Below, piece by piece: positions 1-6,347 of a DNA stretch of 6,707 bases. Positions within the stretch are counted from its first letter, which is position 1; each line of letters begins with the position of its first letter. A program made the position numbers and the translations under genes. Under the pieces are notes generated by a model. The model made no database searches and was not told the origin of the DNA. It saw only the letters and a list, made by a program, of their open reading frames with translations. Origin of the DNA: JACMLD01 sp040004415. GTDB taxonomy: Bacteria; Bacteroidota; Bacteroidia; Chitinophagales; Chitinophagaceae. Location: the NCBI GenBank assembly GCA_040004415.1, contig JBDUAY010000332.1, positions 1 through 6,707 on the forward strand, in the 5' to 3' direction.

Positions 1-50
1 TCAGGATCGTCGGCAAGCTCACGTCGGGGCAGATGCCGTTGATCACGAAC
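1..50. other. GC-rich tract of unknown origin that breaks gpsA
   Basis: By hand count these 50 bases are about 60% G+C, against about 44% in the next 50. Read on the minus strand they do not continue GpsA in any of the three frames. The family would be expected to go on with a Tyr/Val-Thr-Asp-Ile stretch and the conserved Leu-Lys-Asn segment. Two readings stay open for a short stretch, one on each strand (plus frame 3 ends at the TAA at 57-59; one minus frame is open throughout), but neither is recognisable. I infer a chimeric sequence end or an insertion or rearrangement junction near position 50. The tract is too short to say which. Confidence 0.4.
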
Positions 51-564
51 AGGTTTTAAAACAGCCGGCGAGTTGTGGAAGTTTATGTTCATCGGTACCA
101 GAAAAGGTGAGGTATGATAATTTTTCTGCGGCTACTTCTTCTGCGTGACAAGGACCCATCACCGTAAAATAATCACTCAGCGGCAGACCGAAATATTTCT
201 TCAGATAGTCGTTCACCAGTAAATTTTCTTCTGGCAATATTCCTTTTACCGCAGAGATAACCTTTTTGTGATTGAATGCGTCTGCTGGTAGTTTCTTAAA
301 AGCATCTGCCACGTAAGCGGACGGCATCGCAATAATTACACACTCACTTTCCGCAATAATTTCTTCTATCTGGTTATCTATTTTTAAAAGACTGGTGTCA
401 AAATAAACGGAGCTTACATAATTTGGGTTGTGATGCCTTAACCGGATATGTTCCCTGATCGTTTCGCTTCTTACCCACCAGTTTACCGTCAGCTTATTGT
501 CTGTAAGAATTTTTACCAACGCCGTTGCCCAGCTCCCACCCCCTATTACACCAAAACGAAACAT
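43..564 (-). CDS. gpsA: NAD(P)H-dependent glycerol-3-phosphate dehydrogenase, N-terminal half (truncated)
   Basis: GpsA reduces dihydroxyacetone phosphate to sn-glycerol 3-phosphate in the cytoplasm, supplying the backbone for phospholipids. The 173-residue product starts directly with a Rossmann strand and the dinucleotide-binding glycine motif (GGGSWATAL, residues 8-16). It also has the VKG segment with its conserved lysine at 107 and the GPCHAEEVA motif at 137-145 (GPSFA-type in other GpsA proteins). The family is usually about 330-340 residues. The whole C-terminal substrate-binding domain, with the second conserved Leu-Lys-Asn segment, is missing because a TGA follows residue 173. The last family-like residues are about CFKT (168-171), so the break lies near position 50. 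As it stands it could not be an active enzyme. The start ATG has no clear Shine-Dalgarno. It lies 90 nt after the adaptor stop, with an inverted repeat filling the gap. Family assignment is secure; whether the truncation is biological or an artefact is not. Confidence 0.9.
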   Translation of the reverse strand: MFRFGVIGGGSWATALVKILTDNKLTVNWWVRSETIREHIRLRHHNPNYVSSVYFDTSLLKIDNQIEEIIAESECVIIAMPSAYVADAFKKLPADAFNHKKVISAVKGILPEENLLVNDYLKKYFGLPLSDYFTVMGPCHAEEVAAEKLSYLTFSGTDEHKLPQLAGCFKTCS

Positions 565-580
565 GATACGAGATTTAGTG

Positions 581-647
581 ATTGCTGATTTTAAGATTTC
601 CCCGCCTGCAAGTTGAGTAATTAAAAAGAAATCTCAAAATCAGCAAT
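581..647. repeat. 20-bp inverted repeat between the adaptor gene and gpsA
   Basis: The arms are 581-600 and 628-647. Each is the reverse complement of the other at 19 of 20 positions (12 bp paired, a 2-bp step with one mismatch, then 6 bp paired), around a 27-nt spacer at 601-627. It fills most of the 90-nt intergenic stretch, starting 7 nt after the adaptor stop and ending 16 nt before the gpsA ATG in the direction of transcription. RNA from either strand could fold into a long hairpin. On the minus strand no T-run follows the stem, so it is not a standard intrinsic terminator. On the plus strand the following bases are T-rich, but no plus-strand gene leads into it. It could be an mRNA-stabilising or attenuating hairpin, or a small dispersed repeat. 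No second copy was noticed in the window. Confidence 0.8.
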
Positions 648-654
648 TTCTTCT

Positions 655-2046
655 CTATTTTTTGGTATCAAACAATTTATCCTTATCAACCACATTTACG
701 ATATCCCCATCTTTTAATATTTTGCTGATGGTGCCGTAAGGTCCTGTTATCACCATATCACCTTCTTTCAAACCGCTGGTGATTTCAATGTTATTGATGT
801 CTTGTATATCGGTTTTAACGACTACTTTTTTCACTTTTTTATCTGGCTGCAATACAAAAACAACTTCATCTAAATCTGTTGAAGCAGCTGCTTTCTGATC
901 AGGATTATTGTTTGCATCTGCAGGCGCACCACCATTGTTGTTAGCATCTTTATTGGCAGATACTACTTTATCAGTTCCTTTTTCCCTGGTAGTAACTGCA
1001 TTAATGGGCACGGACAATTTGTCCTCGTGACGCCTTGTTTGTATATCTGCACTGGCGCTCATACCCGGGCGGAAGGGAAAACTTTTTGGTTTGGAAGGAT
1101 CAAGTAAATCTTTATACGAATCAGGTAAAATACGAATTCTCACCTCGTAGTTCGTAACATCTGTAGAAGTAGCGGTAACACTTTGTGTTGCCGCGCCTTT
1201 ATTACTGCTGGCTATCTGTGTAACAATACCTTTAAACTTTCTTTTGTTGTACGCATCAACTTCAATTACTGCGGAATCACCCAGGTGTACTTTGGGTATA
1301 TCATTTTCACCAACATCTACCCTGATTTCTATTTTGCTCATATCCGCTACACGCATCATTTCAGTACCTACATTAAAACTATTACCTGCCACGCGTTCTC
1401 CTTTTTTCACACTCAGTAAAGAAATCACGCCGTCCATGGGCGAAGTAATAATGGTTCTGCTTAAATCTTTATTAGCTTTTGTAAGATTGGCCTGTGCGTT
1501 CAGTACGCCAGCTTGTCCGCCGCGTATGCCCTGCACAGCTGCATTGTAATTTGCTTTCGCTGTCAGGTAGTTGCTTTCCGCTGTTTCAAATTCTGATTTT
1601 GAAATTACTTTGGCATCAGCCAGTTGTTTCTGGCGGTTATATGTTTTTTCGGATAAGTCCTGTGCAGCTTTCAATGCATCCAATTGCGCGGTACTGTTAG
1701 ACACAACAGCCTGTTGCTGAGTTACACCCGCAGACGCCTGGTCTCTTTGCGTGGCATAAATATCTGCATAAATTCTTGCAAGCACCTGGCCCTTGCGTAC
1801 GCTGTCCCCTTCAACCACCGTCAGCTCGGTTATTTCACCAGAGATGTCCGGGCTCACTTTCACTTCAATTTCAGGATATACTTTACCGCTTGCAGTAACG
1901 GTTTCTATAATAGTACGCTTCTGTACTTTCTCAGCGGTAACTTTTGTGCCTTCATCTTTACCGAAGGCGCCGCTTTTTTGCGCCACTACCAATAAGACTA
2001 TCAGTAATACAACGCTTACCAGTATCCAGATTAATTTCTTGCTCAT
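655..2046 (-). CDS. Periplasmic adaptor (membrane fusion) protein, HlyD/MacA type
   Basis: This protein would bridge an inner-membrane export pump to a TolC channel. The 463 residues show an N-terminal membrane anchor (about 5-22), with no lipoprotein cysteine, and then the first half of a lipoyl domain (about 58-93, with SGEITELTVVEGDSVRKGQ). An alpha-helical hairpin (about 95-197) is rich in Ala, Gln and Asn. The second lipoyl half follows (about 198-235, TSPMDGVISLLSVKKGERV), then a beta-barrel (about 238-340) and a membrane-proximal domain (about 341-455). At the hairpin tip R138, L142 and S149 match the R-x3-L-x6-S spacing that contacts TolC in AcrA-type adaptors. A low-complexity Asn/Ala/Asp-rich stretch (about 360-392) interrupts the membrane-proximal domain. 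The gene follows the TolC gene by 78 nt with no evident terminator, so co-transcription is likely. The pump class (MacB-type ABC or RND) cannot be read from the adaptor; overall shape favours MacA-like. The start is placed by the anchor; no Shine-Dalgarno is visible, only an A-rich leader. Confidence 0.92.
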   Translation of the reverse strand: MSKKLIWILVSVVLLIVLLVVAQKSGAFGKDEGTKVTAEKVQKRTIIETVTASGKVYPEIEVKVSPDISGEITELTVVEGDSVRKGQVLARIYADIYATQRDQASAGVTQQQAVVSNSTAQLDALKAAQDLSEKTYNRQKQLADAKVISKSEFETAESNYLTAKANYNAAVQGIRGGQAGVLNAQANLTKANKDLSRTIITSPMDGVISLLSVKKGERVAGNSFNVGTEMMRVADMSKIEIRVDVGENDIPKVHLGDSAVIEVDAYNKRKFKGIVTQIASSNKGAATQSVTATSTDVTNYEVRIRILPDSYKDLLDPSKPKSFPFRPGMSASADIQTRRHEDKLSVPINAVTTREKGTDKVVSANKDANNNGGAPADANNNPDQKAAASTDLDEVVFVLQPDKKVKKVVVKTDIQDINNIEITSGLKEGDMVITGPYGTISKILKDGDIVNVVDKDKLFDTKK

Positions 2047-2124
2047 TTAAAAAAGTTTCGGTTGTGTTTGTAGAGTGGTTTTAATACAGGTGCTAATACT
2101 TGTACTGTTTTTTATTATTGATAT

Positions 2125-3606
2125 TTACTGCAGCCTGATGCCTTGTCCTTTATAAAATTCCAGCACTTTCATTTTAAAAACATAATCATAGTGTGAAGTA
2201 AGCAAATCAAGTTTTGCTTTTGTAAAATTGGTTTGGGCAGTAATCAACTCCAGCGTACTTAACAAACCAACATTGTATCGTCTTGTAGCAAAGTCAAATG
2301 CTTTTTCAGTTGCCCGCACAGTACTCTGGTTGGCGTTGTATTTATTCAATGCTGATACTGCGCTTACATATGCCTGGTAAATATTTTGCTTGAGTGTTTG
2401 GTCGATGGCTTCGCGGCTCACCTTTGCATTCTGCAGATTTAATTTTGCTTTTTGATAATTAATTCTGGCATTACCTCCATTAAATATGGGTACGTTTAAC
2501 TGTACACCCAGGTTCTGGCCAAAATTATTATTAAGCTGGGAGCCGTAACCATTCCATATTTTGCCGAATGATTTTCCGCCTGTTGTGGATTTTATATCTG
2601 GATTAACGACCGGGTAATACCTGGTAACTCCACCAGCAGTATCTATGGAAACCGGGCCGCCGGGGAATGCATCACTATACCCTACAAACTGCGCACTCTT
2701 CAGTTCTTTTAAGGAATTGGAAAAGTTAGAACCCAATGCACCAAAACCAGAAAGCGTGGGATACATTAAAGACTTACTGGCTTTCAATCCTGCTTCCAGC
2801 GATTTAATTCTCAGTTCATTTGATTTTTGTGCAGGCTGAAATTTCATCGCCATATTAAAAACAAAATCGGGCTGCAGTTCGGCAATCGGGTCTACGGGTA
2901 TATTGTCAACGGGTGGGGCATCCAGCTCAAATGCCACAGCCGCATCGAGGTAAAGTAATGCTTTCAAACTTAATACGCTTAAATCTGCATTTGATTTTGC
3001 GGTAATAAGGCTTGAACTATCAGTAGCCAATTGCGCCTCCAGTTGCACGGCATTTAGTTCTGGTAGAGAACCTGCGTCAACACGTTTGCGGGTATCCAGC
3101 AATTGGCCCTGTGTTTGGTTTATCTGAACTTCTGCCACATGAATTTGTTCCTGTGCCAGCAGAGCTTGCAGGTATTGGCTGGCTACATTCAAAGCCAAAT
3201 CATTCTTAGATTTTTCCACATCCATCCTGGACGCTTCTGCACCATACCTGGCAGACAGAATACTGTTTTTAAGATTGTTCCAGTTAAAAATGGTAATGCT
3301 TGCCTGGAAATTATATTGTTGGGACAAAAACTGGGTGGTCGTAAACTGGTTGGTAGCAGGGTCAATGGAACGTCCAAACCGCATACCCAAGCCAGTATTA
3401 GCACTTGCAAACGGATATTGTGCCAGCCTGTTTAATCGTAAGGTTAAAGAATCTATATCTGCCTGGATAGATGCCTGACGGATGGTCACATTGTGGGCCC
3501 ACGCATATTCCACACTTTTTTTAAGATCCCATTTTTCCTGTGCTTTTGCAGGAGATATAAAAAAAAGCCCAGCTAGTATAGTAAAGAGGAGGAATGTAAG
3601 TTTCAT
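2125..3606 (-). CDS. TolC-family outer-membrane efflux channel
   Basis: This is the outer-membrane exit duct of a tripartite exporter. The 493-residue product has a signal peptide with a hydrophobic core (about 4-19) and an AKA site (20-22), giving a mature N-terminus QEKWDLKKSVEYA that is typical of Bacteroidota TolC proteins. The internal duplication of the family is visible. The first repeat has RVDAGSLPELNAVQLEAQLA (175-194). The second has RRYNVGLLSTLELITAQTNF (442-461) followed by a helix ending LEFYKG. Asn/Gly-rich loops (about 300-362) lie between the helical parts and the beta-strand NLGVQLNVPIFNGG (365-378). Length is normal for the family. It precedes the adaptor gene in the direction of transcription and follows the lyase gene by 126 nt, a gap that may hold its own promoter, though no TAnnTTTG match was seen there. 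The substrate cannot be inferred from the sequence. Start choice rests on the signal peptide. Confidence 0.95.
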   Translation of the reverse strand: MKLTFLLFTILAGLFFISPAKAQEKWDLKKSVEYAWAHNVTIRQASIQADIDSLTLRLNRLAQYPFASANTGLGMRFGRSIDPATNQFTTTQFLSQQYNFQASITIFNWNNLKNSILSARYGAEASRMDVEKSKNDLALNVASQYLQALLAQEQIHVAEVQINQTQGQLLDTRKRVDAGSLPELNAVQLEAQLATDSSSLITAKSNADLSVLSLKALLYLDAAVAFELDAPPVDNIPVDPIAELQPDFVFNMAMKFQPAQKSNELRIKSLEAGLKASKSLMYPTLSGFGALGSNFSNSLKELKSAQFVGYSDAFPGGPVSIDTAGGVTRYYPVVNPDIKSTTGGKSFGKIWNGYGSQLNNNFGQNLGVQLNVPIFNGGNARINYQKAKLNLQNAKVSREAIDQTLKQNIYQAYVSAVSALNKYNANQSTVRATEKAFDFATRRYNVGLLSTLELITAQTNFTKAKLDLLTSHYDYVFKMKVLEFYKGQGIRLQ

Positions 3607-3732
3607 GCAGTAAAATTAAACAGTGGTTAAGGTAGTATACAGGTTTTTTGATAAGCGGTCATCTGCCGCCAAACGGCCGTAAAAATAAGGAATTCAGTTC
3701 TTTAAAAAAAAGCCGCCAATATTAAATAAATT
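3607..3732 (-). other. Upstream region of the TolC/adaptor unit
   Basis: This 126-bp gap separates the lyase stop from the TolC start. It contains an A8 tract on the plus strand (3704-3711) next to GCCGCC (3712-3717), and a second copy of GCCGCCAA at 3665-3672, so the 8-mer is repeated directly 47 bp apart. Around 3655-3677 two short, mutually exclusive hairpins are possible: GCGG with CCGC, or GCCG with CGGC. There is also an 8-bp palindrome ACGGCCGT at 3673-3680. On the minus strand the T8 run follows GGCGGC, but no upstream partner for a stem was found, so I do not call a terminator. No good match to the Bacteroidota promoter consensus was seen. The size suggests regulatory content, but none is demonstrated. 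Confidence 0.3.
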
Positions 3733-4896
3733 CTAATGTATGCTTTCAAATGCTTGTTCAATATCTGCCATAATATAAGCAGGCTCCTCCAATCCAAAAT
3801 AAAAACGTACCATTTTATGTTCACGGTTAACCGCATCGAATTGATGTGGTAACAATGAGGCGCATTTAGGAAGCGCCAGGCTCTCATGCCCGCCCCAGCT
3901 AACTGCCATTAATATATGACGCAGCGATTCACAAAATTTCACAATTTCTTCCATTTTTTCTGTTTTCATAACGATGGTCACCAATCCGCAGGCGCCGCTC
4001 ATCTGCTGCTTCGCCAGCTGGTATTGCGGAAAGCCTGGATCAAAAGGGAAAATGACTTCCGCGATTTTGGGATGCTGTTTCAGGTATTCTACTAATTTAC
4101 CTGTGGTTGCTGTGATGCGATCAAGTCTGGCAGGTAGTGTGCGCAAACCACGTATCATCAGCCAGGCATTAAACGGGGTTGTTCCTATTCCAATGTTCAG
4201 ATATTCACTGTCGAATATTTTTTTCATCATAGCCCTGGTGCCGCAAAGAACACCACCTACCGTATCACTGTGGCCATTCAGGTATTTGGTGGCCGTTTGC
4301 ATAGCTATATCAATGCCCAGTTCTATCGGTTTTTGATACAGCGGCGTGCAATAGCTGTTATCAATGACCGTAATTATATTTTTGTCTTTTGCCAATGCTG
4401 CTATGGCCTTTAAATCCTGTAATTCGTACGTGAGACTGTTGGGCGATTCCAAATAAATAATTCTTGTATTGGGAAGAATAGCGCGTTCAAAATTTTCAAT
4501 ATTCGTTCCATCAACATAGGTAGTACTTACGCCAAAGCGTGGCAAAATATTATCAAACATTTTCCAGGCCCAGGTATACGGTTTGTTCACGGAAACAATG
4601 TGATCACCACTTTGGACATTGGCAAATACGGATGCAAAAATGGCAGATGCGCCACTGTTAAAGACGAGGCAATCTTCTGCCCCGTCCAGGGCGGCCAGTT
4701 TTTTTCTTAGAATGTCAATAGTAGGATTAAGTCCGCGACTATATAAATAGCCGCTCATTTCATCTTCAAAAGCCAGTCTGAGGTCCTCAACTTTTTTGAA
4801 TGCAAAATTGCTGGTTTGAATGATGGGCGGCGAAACGGCGTTAAAATATAGCTCCCTGTCTTCGCCCAGTTCGTTTAAAATATAAGAAATATCCAT
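3733..4896 (-). CDS. Cys/Met metabolism PLP-dependent enzyme, cystathionine beta-lyase (MetC)-like
   Basis: This is a fold-type I PLP enzyme of the trans-sulfuration family, acting on C-S bonds of sulfur amino acids in the cytoplasm. The 387 residues carry YSRGLNPT (52-59; Tyr and Arg bind the cofactor phosphate of the neighbouring subunit) and SGASA (81-85). Asp179 in IDNSYCTP should hold the PLP ring nitrogen, and the Schiff-base lysine K204 lies in TATKYLNGHSD. R364 in VRFYFGLE should bind the substrate carboxylate. Several features point to MetC rather than cystathionine gamma-synthase: the LESPNSLTYELQD segment (149-161), SWGGHESL (333-340) with Trp334 where E. coli MetC has its active-site Trp, and the lack of the YGGT motif, replaced by PYTWAW (106-111). 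Length is near E. coli MetC (395). The ATG starts 2 nt after the permease stop, with no Shine-Dalgarno, implying translational coupling. Alternatives within the family are methionine gamma-lyase-like or other C-S lyases; exact substrate is unsettled. Confidence 0.88.
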   Translation of the reverse strand: MDISYILNELGEDRELYFNAVSPPIIQTSNFAFKKVEDLRLAFEDEMSGYLYSRGLNPTIDILRKKLAALDGAEDCLVFNSGASAIFASVFANVQSGDHIVSVNKPYTWAWKMFDNILPRFGVSTTYVDGTNIENFERAILPNTRIIYLESPNSLTYELQDLKAIAALAKDKNIITVIDNSYCTPLYQKPIELGIDIAMQTATKYLNGHSDTVGGVLCGTRAMMKKIFDSEYLNIGIGTTPFNAWLMIRGLRTLPARLDRITATTGKLVEYLKQHPKIAEVIFPFDPGFPQYQLAKQQMSGACGLVTIVMKTEKMEEIVKFCESLRHILMAVSWGGHESLALPKCASLLPHQFDAVNREHKMVRFYFGLEEPAYIMADIEQAFESIH

Positions 4897-4898
4897 GT

Positions 4899-6281
4899 TT
4901 AGGAATTCGGTTTTTTAATAGCATTTACCGTAAAATACAAGCCAATAAAAACAGCCAGTACAGTAAGTCCGATGGCAGCGGCATTATGATTGGTTTTATA
5001 GTCCAGCGCAATACTGATAGCCACAAATAAATAGGCGGTCATAAAAATGATCGGCAATACCGGGTACAGTTTCATGATGTATATCCCCGTGCCATCGAGA
5101 TGCTTTGTTTTTTTTCGCAAAATAAAAATGGTGCCTGCCGATAATACCATTCCGAAGCAATCCAGGAAAATGGTAAAGCTTAAAATAGTATCGAATTCCT
5201 TCGCCCAAAAAACGATTAACGCACATATTGCTGCAAATACGCTGAGCGAAACTGTAAGTACTTCTGTTTTGATATTGCGTTTCATAAATACCGGCGGCAA
5301 AATTTTGTCTTCGCTCATAGCATACATTACCCGCGGGTTGCTCATCAGCAGCACATTTACATAAGCCAGTACACTTAAGAAAAGGAAACCCGATAAAATT
5401 CGTTCTGCATTAACCCCAAAAATTTTTGATGCCATGATAGCAGCGATATTTTTTGTTTCAGGCAGATGCATCGTATCAAACCCGATTACTTTAATATAGG
5501 CATAATTGATAGTGATATACAACAGGATAATAATAAATATTCCAAAGAAAATACCACGCGGAATATTTTTCCCGGGCGCTTTTACTTCCGCGCCAAAATT
5601 GATGGTTTGCTGGTATCCCCCATAAGTAAAACTTACCGCTACCAACCCCACACCAAAAGCTTTTATGTATTCTCTCCAGGTAGTGTTAATGGATGAAGCG
5701 ATATGCGGCACTTCATTGCTGCTGGAAAAAAAGATGGGTGTAATCAATAATAATATCAATACAATTTTAATAATGGTTAATACGTTCTGGGTCTTCGCAC
5801 TCATTTTTAATCCCATTAAATTCACCCCATAAAAAATAACAATGGCCGCCAGCGCGATCGTAACCTGGACGGTTTGAACATAACTGGCATTCGCCGCAAT
5901 TTTTATCCATTCAGTGTCTTTTGATAACGGAATAAAAATGCCCGTGATGTATTCTCCGCCAACCAGTGCTACGGCGGCTAACGAAGCCGCGTTGGAAACA
6001 AGTATGATACAATTTATGCCAAAGGCGATGGATGGATGGTACGCATAGGAGAACACTTTGTAATATCCGCCGATAACAGGTAACCGGCTGCCGATTTCTG
6101 CGTAGGTAAGGGCCCCGCAATAAGCCACCAGGCCACCGGTAATCCAGGCGGCAAAGAAGATAAAAGTGGAAGGAACTGCTTTGGCAACATTAAGGGGCGC
6201 GCGAAAGATACCCATTCCTATTACGAGGCTTACCACGATCATGGTAAAATCAAAAAGATTCAGCCTGGCAGTTTTACTCAT
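4899..6281 (-). CDS. APC-superfamily amino acid permease
   Basis: This is a secondary transporter in the inner membrane that takes up or exchanges amino acids. The 460-residue protein has about 12 hydrophobic segments, roughly at 13-31, 39-60, 85-115, 137-157, 165-183, 208-228, 243-263, 295-320, 343-360, 363-388, 405-425 and 434-453. The first carries the unwound-helix motif VIGMGIF (20-26), which binds the substrate's amino and carboxyl groups in APC transporters. Helix 6 and its following loop read FTYGGYQQTINFGAEVKAPG (218-237) then IPRG, matching the family's GG...E-V-x-x-P...IPR pattern. Length fits the LAT-like and related bacterial permeases. It is the first gene of the minus-strand cluster and ends 2 nt before the MetC-like lyase, so its substrate is plausibly a sulfur amino acid, but that is inferred from context only. 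The start codon sits just before the amphipathic lead-in to helix 1; a weak promoter candidate lies upstream. Confidence 0.93.
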   Translation of the reverse strand: MSKTARLNLFDFTMIVVSLVIGMGIFRAPLNVAKAVPSTFIFFAAWITGGLVAYCGALTYAEIGSRLPVIGGYYKVFSYAYHPSIAFGINCIILVSNAASLAAVALVGGEYITGIFIPLSKDTEWIKIAANASYVQTVQVTIALAAIVIFYGVNLMGLKMSAKTQNVLTIIKIVLILLLITPIFFSSSNEVPHIASSINTTWREYIKAFGVGLVAVSFTYGGYQQTINFGAEVKAPGKNIPRGIFFGIFIIILLYITINYAYIKVIGFDTMHLPETKNIAAIMASKIFGVNAERILSGFLFLSVLAYVNVLLMSNPRVMYAMSEDKILPPVFMKRNIKTEVLTVSLSVFAAICALIVFWAKEFDTILSFTIFLDCFGMVLSAGTIFILRKKTKHLDGTGIYIMKLYPVLPIIFMTAYLFVAISIALDYKTNHNAAAIGLTVLAVFIGLYFTVNAIKKPNS

Positions 6282-6293
6282 GGAATGAAGATA

Positions 6294-6323
6294 ATGAATA
6301 TTAAATATTAGGTTTTACATTTG
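6294..6323 (+). promoter_or_regulatory. Candidate Bacteroidota sigma-A promoter for the TonB-dependent receptor
   Basis: TACATTTG at 6316-6323 matches the Bacteroidota -7 consensus TAnnTTTG exactly. The -33 element would be ATG at 6294-6296 (consensus TTG, one mismatch), with a 19-nt spacer inside the accepted 17-23 range. Transcription would begin near 6330, leaving a leader of roughly 18 nt before the receptor ATG at 6348. The spacer contains the palindrome AATATT-A-AATATT (6297-6309). The -7 match is strong and well placed, while the -33 match is weak. Confidence 0.5.
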
Positions 6324-6331
6324 ACTCTCAA
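6302..6331 (-). promoter_or_regulatory. Weak candidate promoter for the permease/lyase unit
   Basis: On the minus strand a TTG (6331-6329) is followed after 19 nt by AATATTTA (6309-6302). That matches TAnnTTTG with two mismatches (first T and last G). The start site would fall about 10-20 nt before the permease ATG at 6281. It overlaps the receptor promoter on the other strand. The match is poor in an AT-rich region, so the main support is that a first gene needs a promoter somewhere in these 66 bp. Confidence 0.2.
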
Positions 6332-6347
6332 AACTCATTCATATCCA

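Noticed and set aside
1..50. Simple frameshift in gpsA
   Set aside because: None of the three minus-strand frames past position 50 shows the expected GpsA continuation, and base composition changes at the same place.
581..647. Terminal inverted repeats of an insertion sequence
   Set aside because: Only 27 nt lie between the arms, with no coding content and no obvious flanking target duplication.
1183..2050. Plus-strand open frames over the adaptor gene
   Set aside because: They lie antisense to a well-supported adaptor, overlap each other in different frames, and their products resemble no family.
3700..3720. T8 run on the minus strand after GGCGGC, as an intrinsic terminator for the lyase gene
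   Set aside because: No upstream sequence pairs with GGCGGC to form a stem, so only the T-run of a terminator is present.
3974..4336. Plus-strand 120-codon open frame antisense to the PLP enzyme
   Set aside because: The opposite strand encodes conserved catalytic motifs here, and the antisense product has no recognisable domain.
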